Assembly (NCBI RefSeq): GCF_042654585.1 | Contig: NZ_JBHSGR010000014.1 | Coordinates: 1-64,000 of the forward strand | From: Geodermatophilus arenarius | GTDB lineage: Bacteria; Actinomycetota; Actinomycetes; Mycobacteriales; Geodermatophilaceae | Reading direction: 5' to 3' | DNA length: 64,000 bases | Shown: positions 1-8,100 of the stretch, in pieces | Layout of the letters: each line of letters starts with the position of its first letter | How positions within the stretch are numbered: the first letter of the stretch is position 1 | Notes under the pieces: generated by a model | Told to the model about the DNA's origin: nothing | The model's database searches: none | What the model saw: only the letters and a program-made list of their open reading frames with translations | Program-made: the position numbers and the translations under genes

Positions 1-46
1 TGGTACTGCCCCGGAGACGGGGTGGGAGAGTAGGACGCCGCCGGAC
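1..46 (+). rRNA. rrf: 5S ribosomal RNA, 3' end (partial)
   Basis: The first bases match the conserved 3' end of actinobacterial 5S rRNA: GGTACTGC, then the helix arms CCCCGGAGACGGGG, then GTGGGAGAGTAGGACGCCGCC, closing in CCGGAC. The 5' two thirds lie outside the window, so the window opens at the tail of an rrn operon. A strong hairpin follows 11 bases later. The end at base 46 is set by the usual final CGGAC and could be off by a base or two. Confidence 0.93.
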
Positions 47-57
47 AACCATTCACA

Positions 58-94
58 GGAAGGGCCCCCCACCACCACGGTGCGGGGCCCTTCC
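58..94 (+). terminator. rrn operon terminator hairpin
   Basis: A perfect 11-bp stem (GGAAGGGCCCC at 58-68, GGGGCCCTTCC at 84-94) encloses a 15-base loop that can pair further (CACC/GGTG). It sits just after the 5S rRNA. There is no T-run, which is usual for high-GC actinobacteria. Confidence 0.85.
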
Positions 95-180
95 GGCATT
101 CCTCAGAAGAGCGCGGGGGCAGGACCGCGTGGCTGCAGCGGCTTCGCTGCTGCGTCCTGACGAAATCCTCGCCGATGTCC

Positions 181-690
181 TCACACGAGGACGCGCCGGC
201 CGTGGACGGGGTCCGCGGCCTCGGCCGCGAGCAGGATCCGCCGCGCAGGCCGGTACCGGCCCTCCCGCAGGCTGCGCGCCCGGGCCGGGTCGGTGGCTGC
301 CTGCTGGGCGGCGGCCGCGAGCAGGTGCTGGTTCTCGGCCAGCTTGACCAGGCGGCCGAGCGGGTGCGCCGCACACCGCCGGATGAGGCCGGCGATGTAG
401 GGCTCGCCCGGACGGGGCGTCACGGCGTCGATCGCCTCGACGACGACCGCCGGGACACCCAGGGCGAGCAGCCGGGGCAGGTCGTAGCGGCGGGCGGGAT
501 CGGGATGGTCCGCGGTCGTCCGGGCGACGTCCTGCAGCACGCCGGCCATCTCCGCCTCCGGCCCGTACGGCCGCAGCGACTCGGCGATCGGTCGCAGACG
601 CGCCAGGTAGAGGTCCCGGCCGAGCTCGTCGGTCTGCCCCTCGTGGGCGGCCAGGGCGAGGAGGTGGGCGTCGGGAACGGTGAACGCCAC
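181..690 (-). CDS. HD-domain-like protein (degenerate HD motif)
   Basis: A 169-aa soluble protein. The N-terminus (H-x-G-Q-x-D-x-x-G, then an LRPIAESL-like helix) resembles the start of RelA/SpoT-type HD phosphohydrolase domains. Where the family has the metal-binding HD pair, this protein reads AGVLQDVARTT: the His is Gln, so hydrolase activity is doubtful. A later segment (PYIAGLIRRCAAHPLGRLVKLAENQHLL) fits the K-x-x-D/E-x-x-x-N helix of the same fold. It follows ssb on the same strand, but two strong hairpins lie between them, so it is probably transcribed separately. Family assignment is by motif reading only; the substrate is unknown. Confidence 0.7.
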   Translation of the reverse strand: MAFTVPDAHLLALAAHEGQTDELGRDLYLARLRPIAESLRPYGPEAEMAGVLQDVARTTADHPDPARRYDLPRLLALGVPAVVVEAIDAVTPRPGEPYIAGLIRRCAAHPLGRLVKLAENQHLLAAAAQQAATDPARARSLREGRYRPARRILLAAEAADPVHGRRVLV

Positions 691-790
691 GGGTCCGAGG
701 CTAGGCGGTGCCCGGCGCGCCGGGTCCCCGTGCGCGCCGTGTCGGTCGGCGCTCCGACGGGATCACAGCCGCACGTGGTCGACGGAGCCC

Positions 791-824
791 GCCCGGGCCC
801 GCGCTCGAGGCAGCGGGCCCGGGC
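791..824. terminator. Hairpin between ssb and the HD-like gene
   Basis: A perfect 12-bp inverted repeat: GCCCGGGCCCGC at 791-802 and GCGGGCCCGGGC at 813-824, with a 10-base loop. It lies 13 bases beyond the hairpin that follows ssb, giving two tandem hairpins. It may be a second terminator, or a structured leader of the HD-like gene. Confidence 0.6.
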
Positions 825-836
825 GAGCCGGGCGCC

Positions 837-885
837 GGGACGGTGCCGGCCCCGGGGTCAGGGACCGCGAAGCCGGCACCGTCCC
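837..885 (-). terminator. ssb terminator hairpin
   Basis: A perfect 14-bp stem (GGGACGGTGCCGGC at 837-850, GCCGGCACCGTCCC at 872-885) with a 21-base loop. It begins two bases after the ssb stop codon, the expected place for an intrinsic terminator. Confidence 0.8.
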
Positions 886-887
886 GG

Positions 888-1394
888 TCAGAACGGCGGC
901 TCCTCCTCGGCGAAGCCGCCGACCGGCGCCGCGGCCCAGGGATCGGGCGAGCTGCCCCGGCCGGCACCGTTGCGGACCTCCCGGGGACCCTGTCCGCCAC
1001 CGGGACCCCCAACGGGACCGTCCCCGGAGCGGGCGACCTTGGCGACGGTCGCCGTCGCGTACCGCAGCGACGGGCCGATCTCGTCGACCTCGAGCTCGAT
1101 GACGGTGCGCTTCTCGCCCTCCTTGGTCTCGAAGGACCGCTGCTTGAGGCGCCCCTGCGCCATGACCCGGGAGCCGCGGGTCAGCGACCCCGCGACGTTC
1201 TCGGCCATCTGGCGCCAGCAGCTGCAGCGCAGGAAGAGCGCGTCGCCGTCCTTCCACTCCTGGGTCTGGCGGTCCAGGGTGCGGGGGGTCGAGGCGATGG
1301 TGAAGTCGGCAACCGCCGCTCCCGAGGGCGTGAAACGCAGCTCGGGGTCGCTGGTCAGGTTGCCGATGACGGTGATGACAGTGTCGCCGGCCAT
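888..1394 (-). CDS. ssb: Single-stranded DNA-binding protein (SSB paralogue)
   Basis: 168 aa. It binds ssDNA and recruits partners through its C-terminal tip. The OB fold begins MAGDTVITVIGNLTSDPELRF and includes the typical ALFLRCSCWRQMAENV and VMAQGRLKQRSFETKEGEKR segments (to about residue 110). A Gly/Pro linker follows, then an acidic tip ending EEEPPF, equivalent to the classical DDIPF. The start at 1394 is chosen because GGAGGA precedes the ATG and the OB fold begins there; an upstream in-frame ATG would add 20 non-conserved residues. It is not in the usual rpsF-ssb-rpsR-rplI setting, so it is probably the second actinobacterial SSB (SsbB-like). It is divergent from recD2 across about 150 bp. 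Confidence 0.95.
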   Translation of the reverse strand: MAGDTVITVIGNLTSDPELRFTPSGAAVADFTIASTPRTLDRQTQEWKDGDALFLRCSCWRQMAENVAGSLTRGSRVMAQGRLKQRSFETKEGEKRTVIELEVDEIGPSLRYATATVAKVARSGDGPVGGPGGGQGPREVRNGAGRGSSPDPWAAAPVGGFAEEEPPF

Positions 1395-1542
1395 GATCCG
1401 GTCCTCCGTGTTGTCAGTGCATCGCTCAGGTGAGCGTCCGGAGGTTACGAGCACCGTCCGACAGTTCTGTGCGCTCCGCGGATTTCGTCATCGGGTGGTG
1501 TGACGATCGGGGGAGGACGGCGGAGCAGCGAGGGGACGGCGA

Positions 1543-3783
1543 GTGGCAGAGGCGCGGACGGGGGCGGTCCTGGAGGCGACGCTGGAGCGGATCACGTTCG
1601 CGAACGCCCAGACCGGCTACACCGTGGCCCGGGTCGACACCGGGCGCGGAGGTGACCTGGTCACCGTGGTGGGCTCGTTGCTCGGCGCCCAGCCGGGGGA
1701 GACGCTGCAGCTGCGCGGTCGCTGGGGCGCGCACCCCCAGTACGGCCGCCAGTTCCAGGTCGAGGACTACACGACCGTGCTGCCGGCCACGGTGCAGGGC
1801 ATCCGGCGCTACCTCGGCTCAGGGCTGGTCAAGGGGATCGGCCCGCGCCTGGCGGCGCAGATCGTCGACCACTTCGGGGCCGACGCGCTGCGGGTGATCG
1901 AGGAGCAGCCGGCCCGGCTGGCCGAGGTGCCCAAGCTCGGCCCCAAGCGCACCCGGCTGATCACCGAGGCCTGGGAGGAGCAGCGGGCCATCAAGGAGGT
2001 GATGGTCTTCCTGCAGGGCGTCGGGGTCTCCACCTCGCTCGCCGTGCGCATCTACAAGCAGTACGGCGGCGCCTCGATCGGCGTCGTCCGCACGGAGCCC
2101 TACCGCCTGGCCGCCGAGGTCTGGGGCATCGGCTTCAAGACGGCCGACACGATCGCCGCCGCGGTCGGCATCCCGCACGACAGCACCCAGCGGGTGGAGG
2201 CGGGCCTGCAGTTCGTGCTCTCGGAGGCGACCGGGCAGGGCCACTGCTTCCTCCCCGAGCCGGAGCTCATGGCCCGCGCGGTCGAGATGCTGCAGGTCCC
2301 CGCCGACCTGGTGCGCCACTGCCTGGCCCTGCTGGTCGCGGACCAGGGACTGATCCGCGACGAGCTGCCCGGCGCGCACGGCGCCCCGCCCACCGTGGCC
2401 CACTACCTCGTCCCCTTCCACCGGGCCGAGGTCTCCCTCGCCGCCGGGCTGCGGAGGCTGGCCACCGCGGCCGAGGACCGCATGCCGGCCTTCGCCACCG
2501 TCGACTGGGACGCCGCGCTGGCCTGGCTGCACCGGCGCACCGGCGTCGAGCTCGCGCCCGGCCAGCGGGACGCCGTCCGGCTGGCCCTGACCGAGCGGCT
2601 CGCCGTCCTCACCGGCGGACCCGGCTGCGGCAAGAGCTTCACGGTGCGCTCGATCGTCACCCTCGCGAAGGCCAAGGGCGCGCGGATCGTGCTGGCGGCA
2701 CCGACCGGCCGGGCGGCGAAGCGGCTCACCGAGCTGACCGGGGTCGAGGCGGTGACCGTCCACCGGCTGCTGGAGCTGCGCCCCGGCGGCGACGCCGCCT
2801 ACGACCGGGACCGGCCGCTCGACGCCGACCTGGTCGTCGTCGACGAGTCCTCGATGCTGGACCTGCTGCTGGCCAACAAGCTGGTGCGGGCGGTCCCGCC
2901 GGGCGCGCACCTGCTCCTGGTCGGCGACGTCGACCAGCTGCCGTCGGTCGGCGCCGGCGAGGTGCTGCGCGACCTGCTCGCCGAGGGCACCCCGGTGCCG
3001 CACGTGCGCCTGACGCAGGTCTTCCGGCAGGCCAGCCGGTCCGGCGTGGTGACCAACGCCCACCGGATCAACGCCGGCACCCCGCCGCAGGTGCAGGGCC
3101 TCGACGACTTCTTCCTGTTCCCCACCGACGACGCCGAGGAGGCCGCCCGGCTCACCGTGGACGTCGTCACCCGGCGGATCCCGGCCCGGTTCGGCCTCGA
3201 CCCGCGCCGCGACGTCCAGGTGCTCACCCCGGTGCACCGCGGCCCCGCCGGGGCCGCCGGGCTCAACGAGCTGCTGCAGGAGGCGCTCACCCCGGCGCGG
3301 CCCGACCGCGCGGAGAAGCGTTTCGGCGGGCGGGTGTTCCGCGTCGGGGACAAGGTCACCCAGGTCCGCAACGACTACGACAAGGGCCGCAATGGCGTCT
3401 TCAACGGCACCCAGGGCGTCGTCACCGCGATCGACCCGGTGGACCAGAAGGTCACCGTGGTCACCGACGAGGACGAGGCGATCGAGTACGACTTCGCCGA
3501 GCTCGACGAGCTGGTGCACGCCTACGCGGTCACCGTGCACCGCTCGCAGGGCAGCGAGTACCCGTGCGTCGTCGTCCCGCTGACCACCAGCGCCTGGATG
3601 ATGCTGCAGCGCAACCTGCTCTACACCGCGGTCACCCGGGCCAAGCAGCTCGTCGTGCTGGTCGGCTCGCCCCGGGCGCTGGCCCAGGCCGTGCGGGCCG
3701 CCGGCTCCGGGCGCCGGCACACCGCCCTCGCCCACCGGCTGCGCGGCCGGGTGTCCTCCGACGACGGCCCGGACCAGGACTGA
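1543..3783 (+). CDS. recD2: RecD2-type ATP-dependent 5'-3' DNA helicase
   Basis: 746 aa, SF1B helicase of the RecD2 class, found in bacteria where RecD is not tied to RecBC. The N-terminal OB-like and helix-hairpin-helix region (about 1-250) includes GSGLVKGIGPRLA and YRLAAEVWGIGFKTAD. Walker A is GGPGCGKS near residue 358, the TGRAAKRL motif follows, and Walker B is VVVDESSMLD near 431. The C-terminal UvrD_C_2-like motif AVTVHRSQGSEYPCVVVP is near 660, and LLYTAVTRAK follows. GTG start with a purine-rich upstream stretch. Its length fits the family. It heads a same-strand run of recombination-type genes. Confidence 0.95.
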   Translation: MAEARTGAVLEATLERITFANAQTGYTVARVDTGRGGDLVTVVGSLLGAQPGETLQLRGRWGAHPQYGRQFQVEDYTTVLPATVQGIRRYLGSGLVKGIGPRLAAQIVDHFGADALRVIEEQPARLAEVPKLGPKRTRLITEAWEEQRAIKEVMVFLQGVGVSTSLAVRIYKQYGGASIGVVRTEPYRLAAEVWGIGFKTADTIAAAVGIPHDSTQRVEAGLQFVLSEATGQGHCFLPEPELMARAVEMLQVPADLVRHCLALLVADQGLIRDELPGAHGAPPTVAHYLVPFHRAEVSLAAGLRRLATAAEDRMPAFATVDWDAALAWLHRRTGVELAPGQRDAVRLALTERLAVLTGGPGCGKSFTVRSIVTLAKAKGARIVLAAPTGRAAKRLTELTGVEAVTVHRLLELRPGGDAAYDRDRPLDADLVVVDESSMLDLLLANKLVRAVPPGAHLLLVGDVDQLPSVGAGEVLRDLLAEGTPVPHVRLTQVFRQASRSGVVTNAHRINAGTPPQVQGLDDFFLFPTDDAEEAARLTVDVVTRRIPARFGLDPRRDVQVLTPVHRGPAGAAGLNELLQEALTPARPDRAEKRFGGRVFRVGDKVTQVRNDYDKGRNGVFNGTQGVVTAIDPVDQKVTVVTDEDEAIEYDFAELDELVHAYAVTVHRSQGSEYPCVVVPLTTSAWMMLQRNLLYTAVTRAKQLVVLVGSPRALAQAVRAAGSGRRHTALAHRLRGRVSSDDGPDQD

Positions 3784-3884
3784 CGCGGTTCCCGGGACGG
3801 GGTGTCAAGTCGACACGCCGTTTTGTCGGTACCCCTCCGTAGGTTCGGGATCGACATCTTCCCCGTGTCATCAAGGAGTCCGAC

Positions 3885-5360
3885 ATGGCCGTCCCTGGCC
3901 TCAAGACCCGCAAGCCCACCGGCCGCGTGCCGTGGCCGTGCATCCTCCTCGAGGGCGAGGAGAAGGCAGGAAAGAGCTGGGCGCTGGCCCAGTTCAGCAG
4001 CAGTGACCGGATCGGCGCGCTCTACTGGATCGACCTCAACGAGGGCGCCGGTGACGAGTACGGCGCGATCCCCGGTGCGAGGTACCAGCTCATCGAGCAC
4101 GACGGCTCCTACGCCGCGGTGCTCGCCGCCGTCCAGGCGGTCAAGGCCGAGGCCCGCCGCGCCTCCGACGCCGGCGAGCCCCCGGTCGTGCTCGGCATCG
4201 ACACCGGCTCGGCGATCTGGGACGGCCTCAAGGACTGGGCCAGCGAGCGCGCCGCGAAGTCCGCCCGCAACCGCGAGCTGCTCAAGCGCGACCCCAACGC
4301 CGAGGTGACGATCAGCCAGAACCTGTGGAACGACGCCGGCGCCCGCTGGCGCAAGCTGCAGACCGAGCTGCTCACCTTCCCGGGGATCGTCGTCGTGACC
4401 GCCCGCGGCAAGGAGGTCACCGAGGTCGACAGCAACGGCCGCCCGATCGAGGGGCAGAAGACCTGGTCGGTGCAGACCCACCGGGAGTTCCCGTACGCGG
4501 CGAGCGTGTGGATGCGGCTGCGCCGCGGCCGCCGGCCGCTGATCGTCGGCGCGCGCAGCGTGCACGTGGGCATCAAGCCCAACGACGACCCGGCCCGCGA
4601 GGTCACCGACCCGAAGGCCTCCGGCCGGCTGCTGGAGTGGCTGGTGTTCGACGCGCTCAAGTGCGACCCGGGCACCGCGCACGTGCGCGACCTCGTCTCC
4701 TTCCACGGCGGCGGGCTGCTCGACCACGAGCGCACCGAGGAGGCGCAGCAGGCCCGCCCGGCCGCCCGGGCCGGCGGGCGGGGCGAGCCGGACGCCGCCG
4801 ACCTGGTCGCGCGGATCGACGACGCCCGCGACGACGACGAGCTGCGCGCGGTCTGGACCGAGGCCAACCGCAACGGCCTGCTGCAGGCCGACGTCCCCAC
4901 CGCCGGCGGCTCGTACACGGTCGCGGAGCTGATCCGCGCCCGGCACGAGCAGCTGGTCGAGGCGTCGGTGGAGGCCCACCCCGCCGGCCGGCGCCGGGTC
5001 GCGGCCGGCGACCCGTCGGTCCCGCAGACGCCCGCCGCGGTGCTGCAGGCCGCCCAGGCCGCGGCGGCGGCCGCGCAGGCCGCCGTCTCGGCGCCCCGGC
5101 CCGACGCCGAGGAGGCCGCGCCGGCGAACCCGCTGCTGGAGTCCTCGCCGACCCCGGACGACCCGCGGGAGCGGCGGAACACCGCGGCCCGCCGGGGCGT
5201 GCTGGCCAGCCTGGAGAGCCTGGGCGTGACCGACGAGCAGATCGGCGCCCGGTTCGGCCGGTCCGTCGAGCACGTGGCCACCAAGCGGCTGACCGCACTG
5301 GTGCGCGCGGTCATCGCCGAGCGCCGGGACGGCGACGACGGTCGTGCGGACGTCGCCTGA
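3885..5360 (+). CDS. Phage-like RecA/Sak4-type AAA ATPase
   Basis: 491 aa. Walker A is GEEKAGKS near residues 24-31. A Walker B-like strand (VVLGIDTGSAIWDGL) lies near 105, and LLTFPGIVVVTARGKEV matches the sensor strand of RecA-core ATPases that phages carry (Sak4-like, single-strand annealing or recombination). Residues 1-250 are the ATPase core. About 370-420 is an Ala-rich linker. The last 60 residues form a helical domain (GVTDEQIGARFGRSVEHVATKRL) that looks like a helix-turn-helix. ATG with AAGGAG upstream. It precedes a Cas4-like nuclease, an order common in actinophages. Biochemical role is inferred; another RecA-like NTPase function is possible. Confidence 0.75.
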   Translation: MAVPGLKTRKPTGRVPWPCILLEGEEKAGKSWALAQFSSSDRIGALYWIDLNEGAGDEYGAIPGARYQLIEHDGSYAAVLAAVQAVKAEARRASDAGEPPVVLGIDTGSAIWDGLKDWASERAAKSARNRELLKRDPNAEVTISQNLWNDAGARWRKLQTELLTFPGIVVVTARGKEVTEVDSNGRPIEGQKTWSVQTHREFPYAASVWMRLRRGRRPLIVGARSVHVGIKPNDDPAREVTDPKASGRLLEWLVFDALKCDPGTAHVRDLVSFHGGGLLDHERTEEAQQARPAARAGGRGEPDAADLVARIDDARDDDELRAVWTEANRNGLLQADVPTAGGSYTVAELIRARHEQLVEASVEAHPAGRRRVAAGDPSVPQTPAAVLQAAQAAAAAAQAAVSAPRPDAEEAAPANPLLESSPTPDDPRERRNTAARRGVLASLESLGVTDEQIGARFGRSVEHVATKRLTALVRAVIAERRDGDDGRADVA

Positions 5361-5370
5361 GCCGCGGGAC

Positions 5371-5401
5371 GGAGCGGGGCCGGTCCACCCGGCCCCGCTC
5401 C
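5371..5401 (+). terminator. Terminator/attenuator between ATPase and nuclease genes
   Basis: A perfect 13-bp stem (GGAGCGGGGCCGG at 5371-5383, CCGGCCCCGCTCC at 5389-5401) with a 5-base loop, 10 bases after the ATPase stop and 26 before the nuclease start. It would reduce read-through, so the two proteins may be made in different amounts, or the nuclease may have its own promoter. Confidence 0.75.
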
Positions 5402-5426
5402 GCCGCCTCCTCCGGGAGGCGGGACG

Positions 5427-6476
5427 GTGACCGCCGTGCTGCCCGCGCGCCCCAGCGCCGCCGAGCGGCGGGCCGCGCCCAGCCTGGCCGCGGCGGTCCG
5501 GGACCTCGACAGCCGCCGGGCCCGCTCCCGGCAGCGGATGATCGGCGCCTCCGAGGTCGGCGAGTGCCGCCGCCGGGCGGCCTACCGGATCGCCCGCCGC
5601 CGCCCCACCAACGCCCGCGCCGGGCTGCAGGCCTTCATCGGCACCGAGCTGCACCGCGGGGTGCTCCGGGCGCTGCGCCGCCAGTACGGCGGGCTGACCG
5701 AGGTGGGCCTGCGGGGCGAGCAGGTCAAGGGCCGCTGCGACTGGTGGCACGAGCCGGTGGTGGAGGACCTCAAGACGACGTCGCGGTTCGGCTTCGAGCG
5801 GGTCCTCACCCGCGGCGTGCCGGTCCGGCACTGGTTCCAGGTGGCCCTCTACGGGTGGCTGCTGCGCACCGGGCAGACCGCCGACCGGCGGCTGCCGTCG
5901 GGGGACGGGCAGGACGTCGAGGGCCTGCGGATCCGCTACCTGTCCCGCGACTCCGGCGAGGACGTCGTCTTCGAGGCCGACCACGACCCGGCGCTGACCG
6001 CCGAGGCGCTCATGTGGCTGACCGACGTCTACGCCACCGTGGAGGAGGACGGCGTCGACGCCGTCCCGCGCGACGGGTTCGGGCCCGGCGTGGACGGGAT
6101 GTGCGACTGGTGCCCGTTCCTCGACCTGTGCTGGGGGCCGCCGGTGGACCCCGAGACGGAGGGCGAGGTGTCCCGCCAGTCCCGGCTGACGGTCACCGAC
6201 GCCGACTACGTGGAGGCCGTCCACGACTACGACGCCTGGCGGGCGGCGGAGAACGAGGCGCGGCGCCACAAGGAGTTCGCCCGCGAGCGGCTGCGGGGCC
6301 GCTCCGGGCCGGCCGGCGACCTGCACTGCGAGTGGTCCGGCGGCGGGATGCGCACGCAGGTCGACAAGGACGCCGCGGTCGAGCGGCTGGCCGAGCTCGG
6401 CGAGGTCGTGCCCACCCGGCGCACCCGCAGCGCGTCGACGATCCGGGTCACGCGGAACGGGATCCGGCCCGACTGA
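5427..6476 (+). CDS. Cas4/AddB-like PD-(D/E)XK exonuclease with Fe-S cluster
   Basis: 349 aa. The nuclease core shows GRCDWWHEPVVEDLKTTSRF (about 95-115), matching the D-x(n)-(D/E)-x-K signature of RecB-family nucleases. A Cys in GECRRRAAYRI near residue 46 pairs with a C-terminal C-x2-C-x5-C (CDWCPFLDLC, about 225-235). This four-cysteine layout is that of the 4Fe-4S cluster in Cas4 and AddB. GTG start preceded by GGGAGGCGGGACG. It follows the Sak4-like ATPase and is followed by a small protein behind a LexA box. No cas1/cas2 or CRISPR array is present, so a recombination or repair role is more likely than spacer acquisition. Confidence 0.85.
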   Translation: MTAVLPARPSAAERRAAPSLAAAVRDLDSRRARSRQRMIGASEVGECRRRAAYRIARRRPTNARAGLQAFIGTELHRGVLRALRRQYGGLTEVGLRGEQVKGRCDWWHEPVVEDLKTTSRFGFERVLTRGVPVRHWFQVALYGWLLRTGQTADRRLPSGDGQDVEGLRIRYLSRDSGEDVVFEADHDPALTAEALMWLTDVYATVEEDGVDAVPRDGFGPGVDGMCDWCPFLDLCWGPPVDPETEGEVSRQSRLTVTDADYVEAVHDYDAWRAAENEARRHKEFARERLRGRSGPAGDLHCEWSGGGMRTQVDKDAAVERLAELGEVVPTRRTRSASTIRVTRNGIRPD

Positions 6477-6513
6477 GGACCCGGTGGCGCGACGTCACCC
6501 CTCGGGTGCACCA

Positions 6514-6529
6514 TCGAACACACGTTCGA
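6514..6529. promoter_or_regulatory. LexA (SOS) box
   Basis: TCGAACACACGTTCGA is a perfect 6-4-6 inverted repeat that matches the mycobacterial/actinobacterial LexA consensus TCGAAC-N4-GTTCGA. It ends 20 bases before the ATG at 6550, a promoter-proximal position. No other perfect box was noticed in the intergenic regions of this window. Confidence 0.85.
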
Positions 6530-6549
6530 AGAACATCCCGGAGGCACTG

Positions 6550-6816
6550 ATGACCACCGTCCCGACGTCCCACCTGTCCGCCGGGGAGCCGGTCCTGACC
6601 GGCGACGTCATCGGCACCGACTTCGGCCTCCCGCTCGTCCGGCCGGTCAAGACCGCCCGCGGGGGCCGGGTCCGGGTGGTGCGCTCGCGCTGCCGGGCGC
6701 ACGGCGGCGTCGTCGTCTGGTTCACCGACGGCACCAAGACCCCGCCGCTGCACGGGCGCACCGGCTGGATCCTCGCCGAGCCGGGTCCGGGGGCGCCGGC
6801 GCAGGACGTCGCCTGA
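6550..6816 (+). CDS. Small protein under a LexA box, function unknown
   Basis: 88 aa, not recognised. The ATG is preceded by CCCGGAGGCACTG, a good ribosome site. The core (about 15-80) looks beta-rich: LTGDVIGTDFGLPLVRPVKT, then RVRVVRSRCRAHGGVVVWFTDG, then HGRTGWILAE. A small SH3- or Tudor-like barrel is conceivable, but this is only a reading of the strand pattern. One Cys, no signal peptide, no membrane segment. The LexA box just upstream predicts induction by DNA damage, and the preceding genes encode a RecA-like ATPase and a Fe-S nuclease, so it may be an accessory or inhibitor of that pair. Confidence 0.8.
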   Translation: MTTVPTSHLSAGEPVLTGDVIGTDFGLPLVRPVKTARGGRVRVVRSRCRAHGGVVVWFTDGTKTPPLHGRTGWILAEPGPGAPAQDVA

Positions 6817-6819
6817 GGC

Positions 6820-8100
6820 TCACACCCACGCGGTGCGCCGCAGTGGGGGCGGCGCGCCGCCGGGCCGCTGGGCGAGCACCTGGTCGACGCCCATGGTCCC
6901 CGCCTCGAACGCCAGGGCACACGCCGCCATGTACAGCCGCCACACCCGGGCGCGCCCTTCGCCGGCGGCGGCCACCGCCTCGTCCCAGTGCCGCTCCAGC
7001 CGGGCGACCCAGGCGCGCAGGGTCAGCGCGTAGTGCCGGCGCAGCGCCTCCACGTCGAGCACCTCCAGGCCGGCGTCCTCCAGCGCGCCGACGGTCTCCG
7101 CCAGGCCCAGCAGCTCCCCGTCGGGGAAGACGTAGCGGGCGATGAACGAGTCCGGGTCCGGCCGCCACCGCCCGTCGCGCCATGCGATGGCGTGGTTGAG
7201 CAGCCGGCCGCCGGGGCGCAGCAGGTCGCGCAGGTGCGCGGCGTACCCGGGCATCTGCTGCCGGCCGACGTGCTCGGCCATCCCGATCGAGGCGATCGCG
7301 TCGAACGGCCCGTCGGTGACCTCGCGGTAGTCCTGCACCCGCACCTCGACCCGGCCGGCCAGGCCCGCCTCCGCGACCCGCTCGCGCGCCAGGGCGGCCT
7401 GCTGGGCGGACAGCGTGACCCCGACGACGTCGGCGCCGTACCGGCGCGCGGCGTGCAACGCCAGGCCGCCCCACCCGCAGCCCACGTCGAGCACGCGCAT
7501 CCCGGGCCGGAGCCCGAGCTTGCGGCAGACCAGGTCGAGCTTGGCCTCCTGGGCGGCGTCGAGGCCGGTGCGCTCGTCGGTCCACACCGCGCAGGAGTAG
7601 ACCAGCGTGGGCCCGAGGACGAGGGCGTAGAAGTCGTTGCCGACGTCGTAGTGGTGGGCGATCGCGGCGGCGTCCCGGCCGCGGGAGTGGCGGAGCCCGG
7701 TCCCGCCGACGCGGGCCTCCTCCGCCGGCGGGGCCGGCGGCGGCCCGACGGCGCCCAGCCGGGCGGCGGTGCGCAGCAGCGCCCAGCGCGCGGACGGGCG
7801 CAGCGGCGGGGCCGGTTCCCCCTGTCCCCACGTCGCGAGCACGCCCAGCGCGGTGAGGGTGGCGAACACGTCGCCGGGGACGTCGATGTCGCCGGCGACG
7901 TAGGCGCGGGCCAGGCCGAGCTGGACCGGCGACCACAGGACCCGGCGGAACGCCCGCCGCGAGCGGACGACGACCACCGGTGCGCCCGCCGGGCCGGTCT
8001 CGCTGCCGTCCCAGGCCCGCAGCCGGACGGGCAACCCGTCGGCGCCGAGGAGCGTCGCCAGCGCGTGCGCCGCCCGGGGCGCCACCTCCCTCGTGCCCAT
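6820..8100 (-). CDS. Cyclopropane-fatty-acyl-phospholipid synthase family methyltransferase
   Basis: 426 aa. It transfers a methyl group from SAM to the double bond of phospholipid acyl chains, or makes a related branched or cyclopropane product. The N-terminal 120 residues carry the CFA lid region (PVQLGLARAYVAGDIDVPGDVF). The IAHHYDVGNDFYALVLGPTLVYSCAVW block is diagnostic. SAM-binding motif VLDVGCGWGGLALHAARRYG lies near residue 200. The start at 8100 is chosen for its AGGAG site and its fit to the family; an earlier in-frame start adds 28 poorly conserved residues. It ends 3 bp from the convergent small SOS-linked gene. Confidence 0.93.
   Translation of the reverse strand: MGTREVAPRAAHALATLLGADGLPVRLRAWDGSETGPAGAPVVVVRSRRAFRRVLWSPVQLGLARAYVAGDIDVPGDVFATLTALGVLATWGQGEPAPPLRPSARWALLRTAARLGAVGPPPAPPAEEARVGGTGLRHSRGRDAAAIAHHYDVGNDFYALVLGPTLVYSCAVWTDERTGLDAAQEAKLDLVCRKLGLRPGMRVLDVGCGWGGLALHAARRYGADVVGVTLSAQQAALARERVAEAGLAGRVEVRVQDYREVTDGPFDAIASIGMAEHVGRQQMPGYAAHLRDLLRPGGRLLNHAIAWRDGRWRPDPDSFIARYVFPDGELLGLAETVGALEDAGLEVLDVEALRRHYALTLRAWVARLERHWDEAVAAAGEGRARVWRLYMAACALAFEAGTMGVDQVLAQRPGGAPPPLRRTAWV

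Noticed and set aside
129..149. GCAGCG-GCTT-CGCTGC hairpin as a terminator of the HD-like gene
   Set aside because: The 6-bp stem is short and lies 30 bases past the stop; it was too weak to list as a feature.
3811..3828. CGACA-N8-TGTCG inverted repeat upstream of the Sak4-like gene as an operator
   Set aside because: Arms of 5 bp only, no second copy found, and no matching known consensus. It does not match the LexA box.
3885..6816. CRISPR-Cas adaptation or type I-like cas4 locus
   Set aside because: No repeats, cas1, cas2 or effector genes; the Cas4-like nuclease sits with a phage-type ATPase instead.
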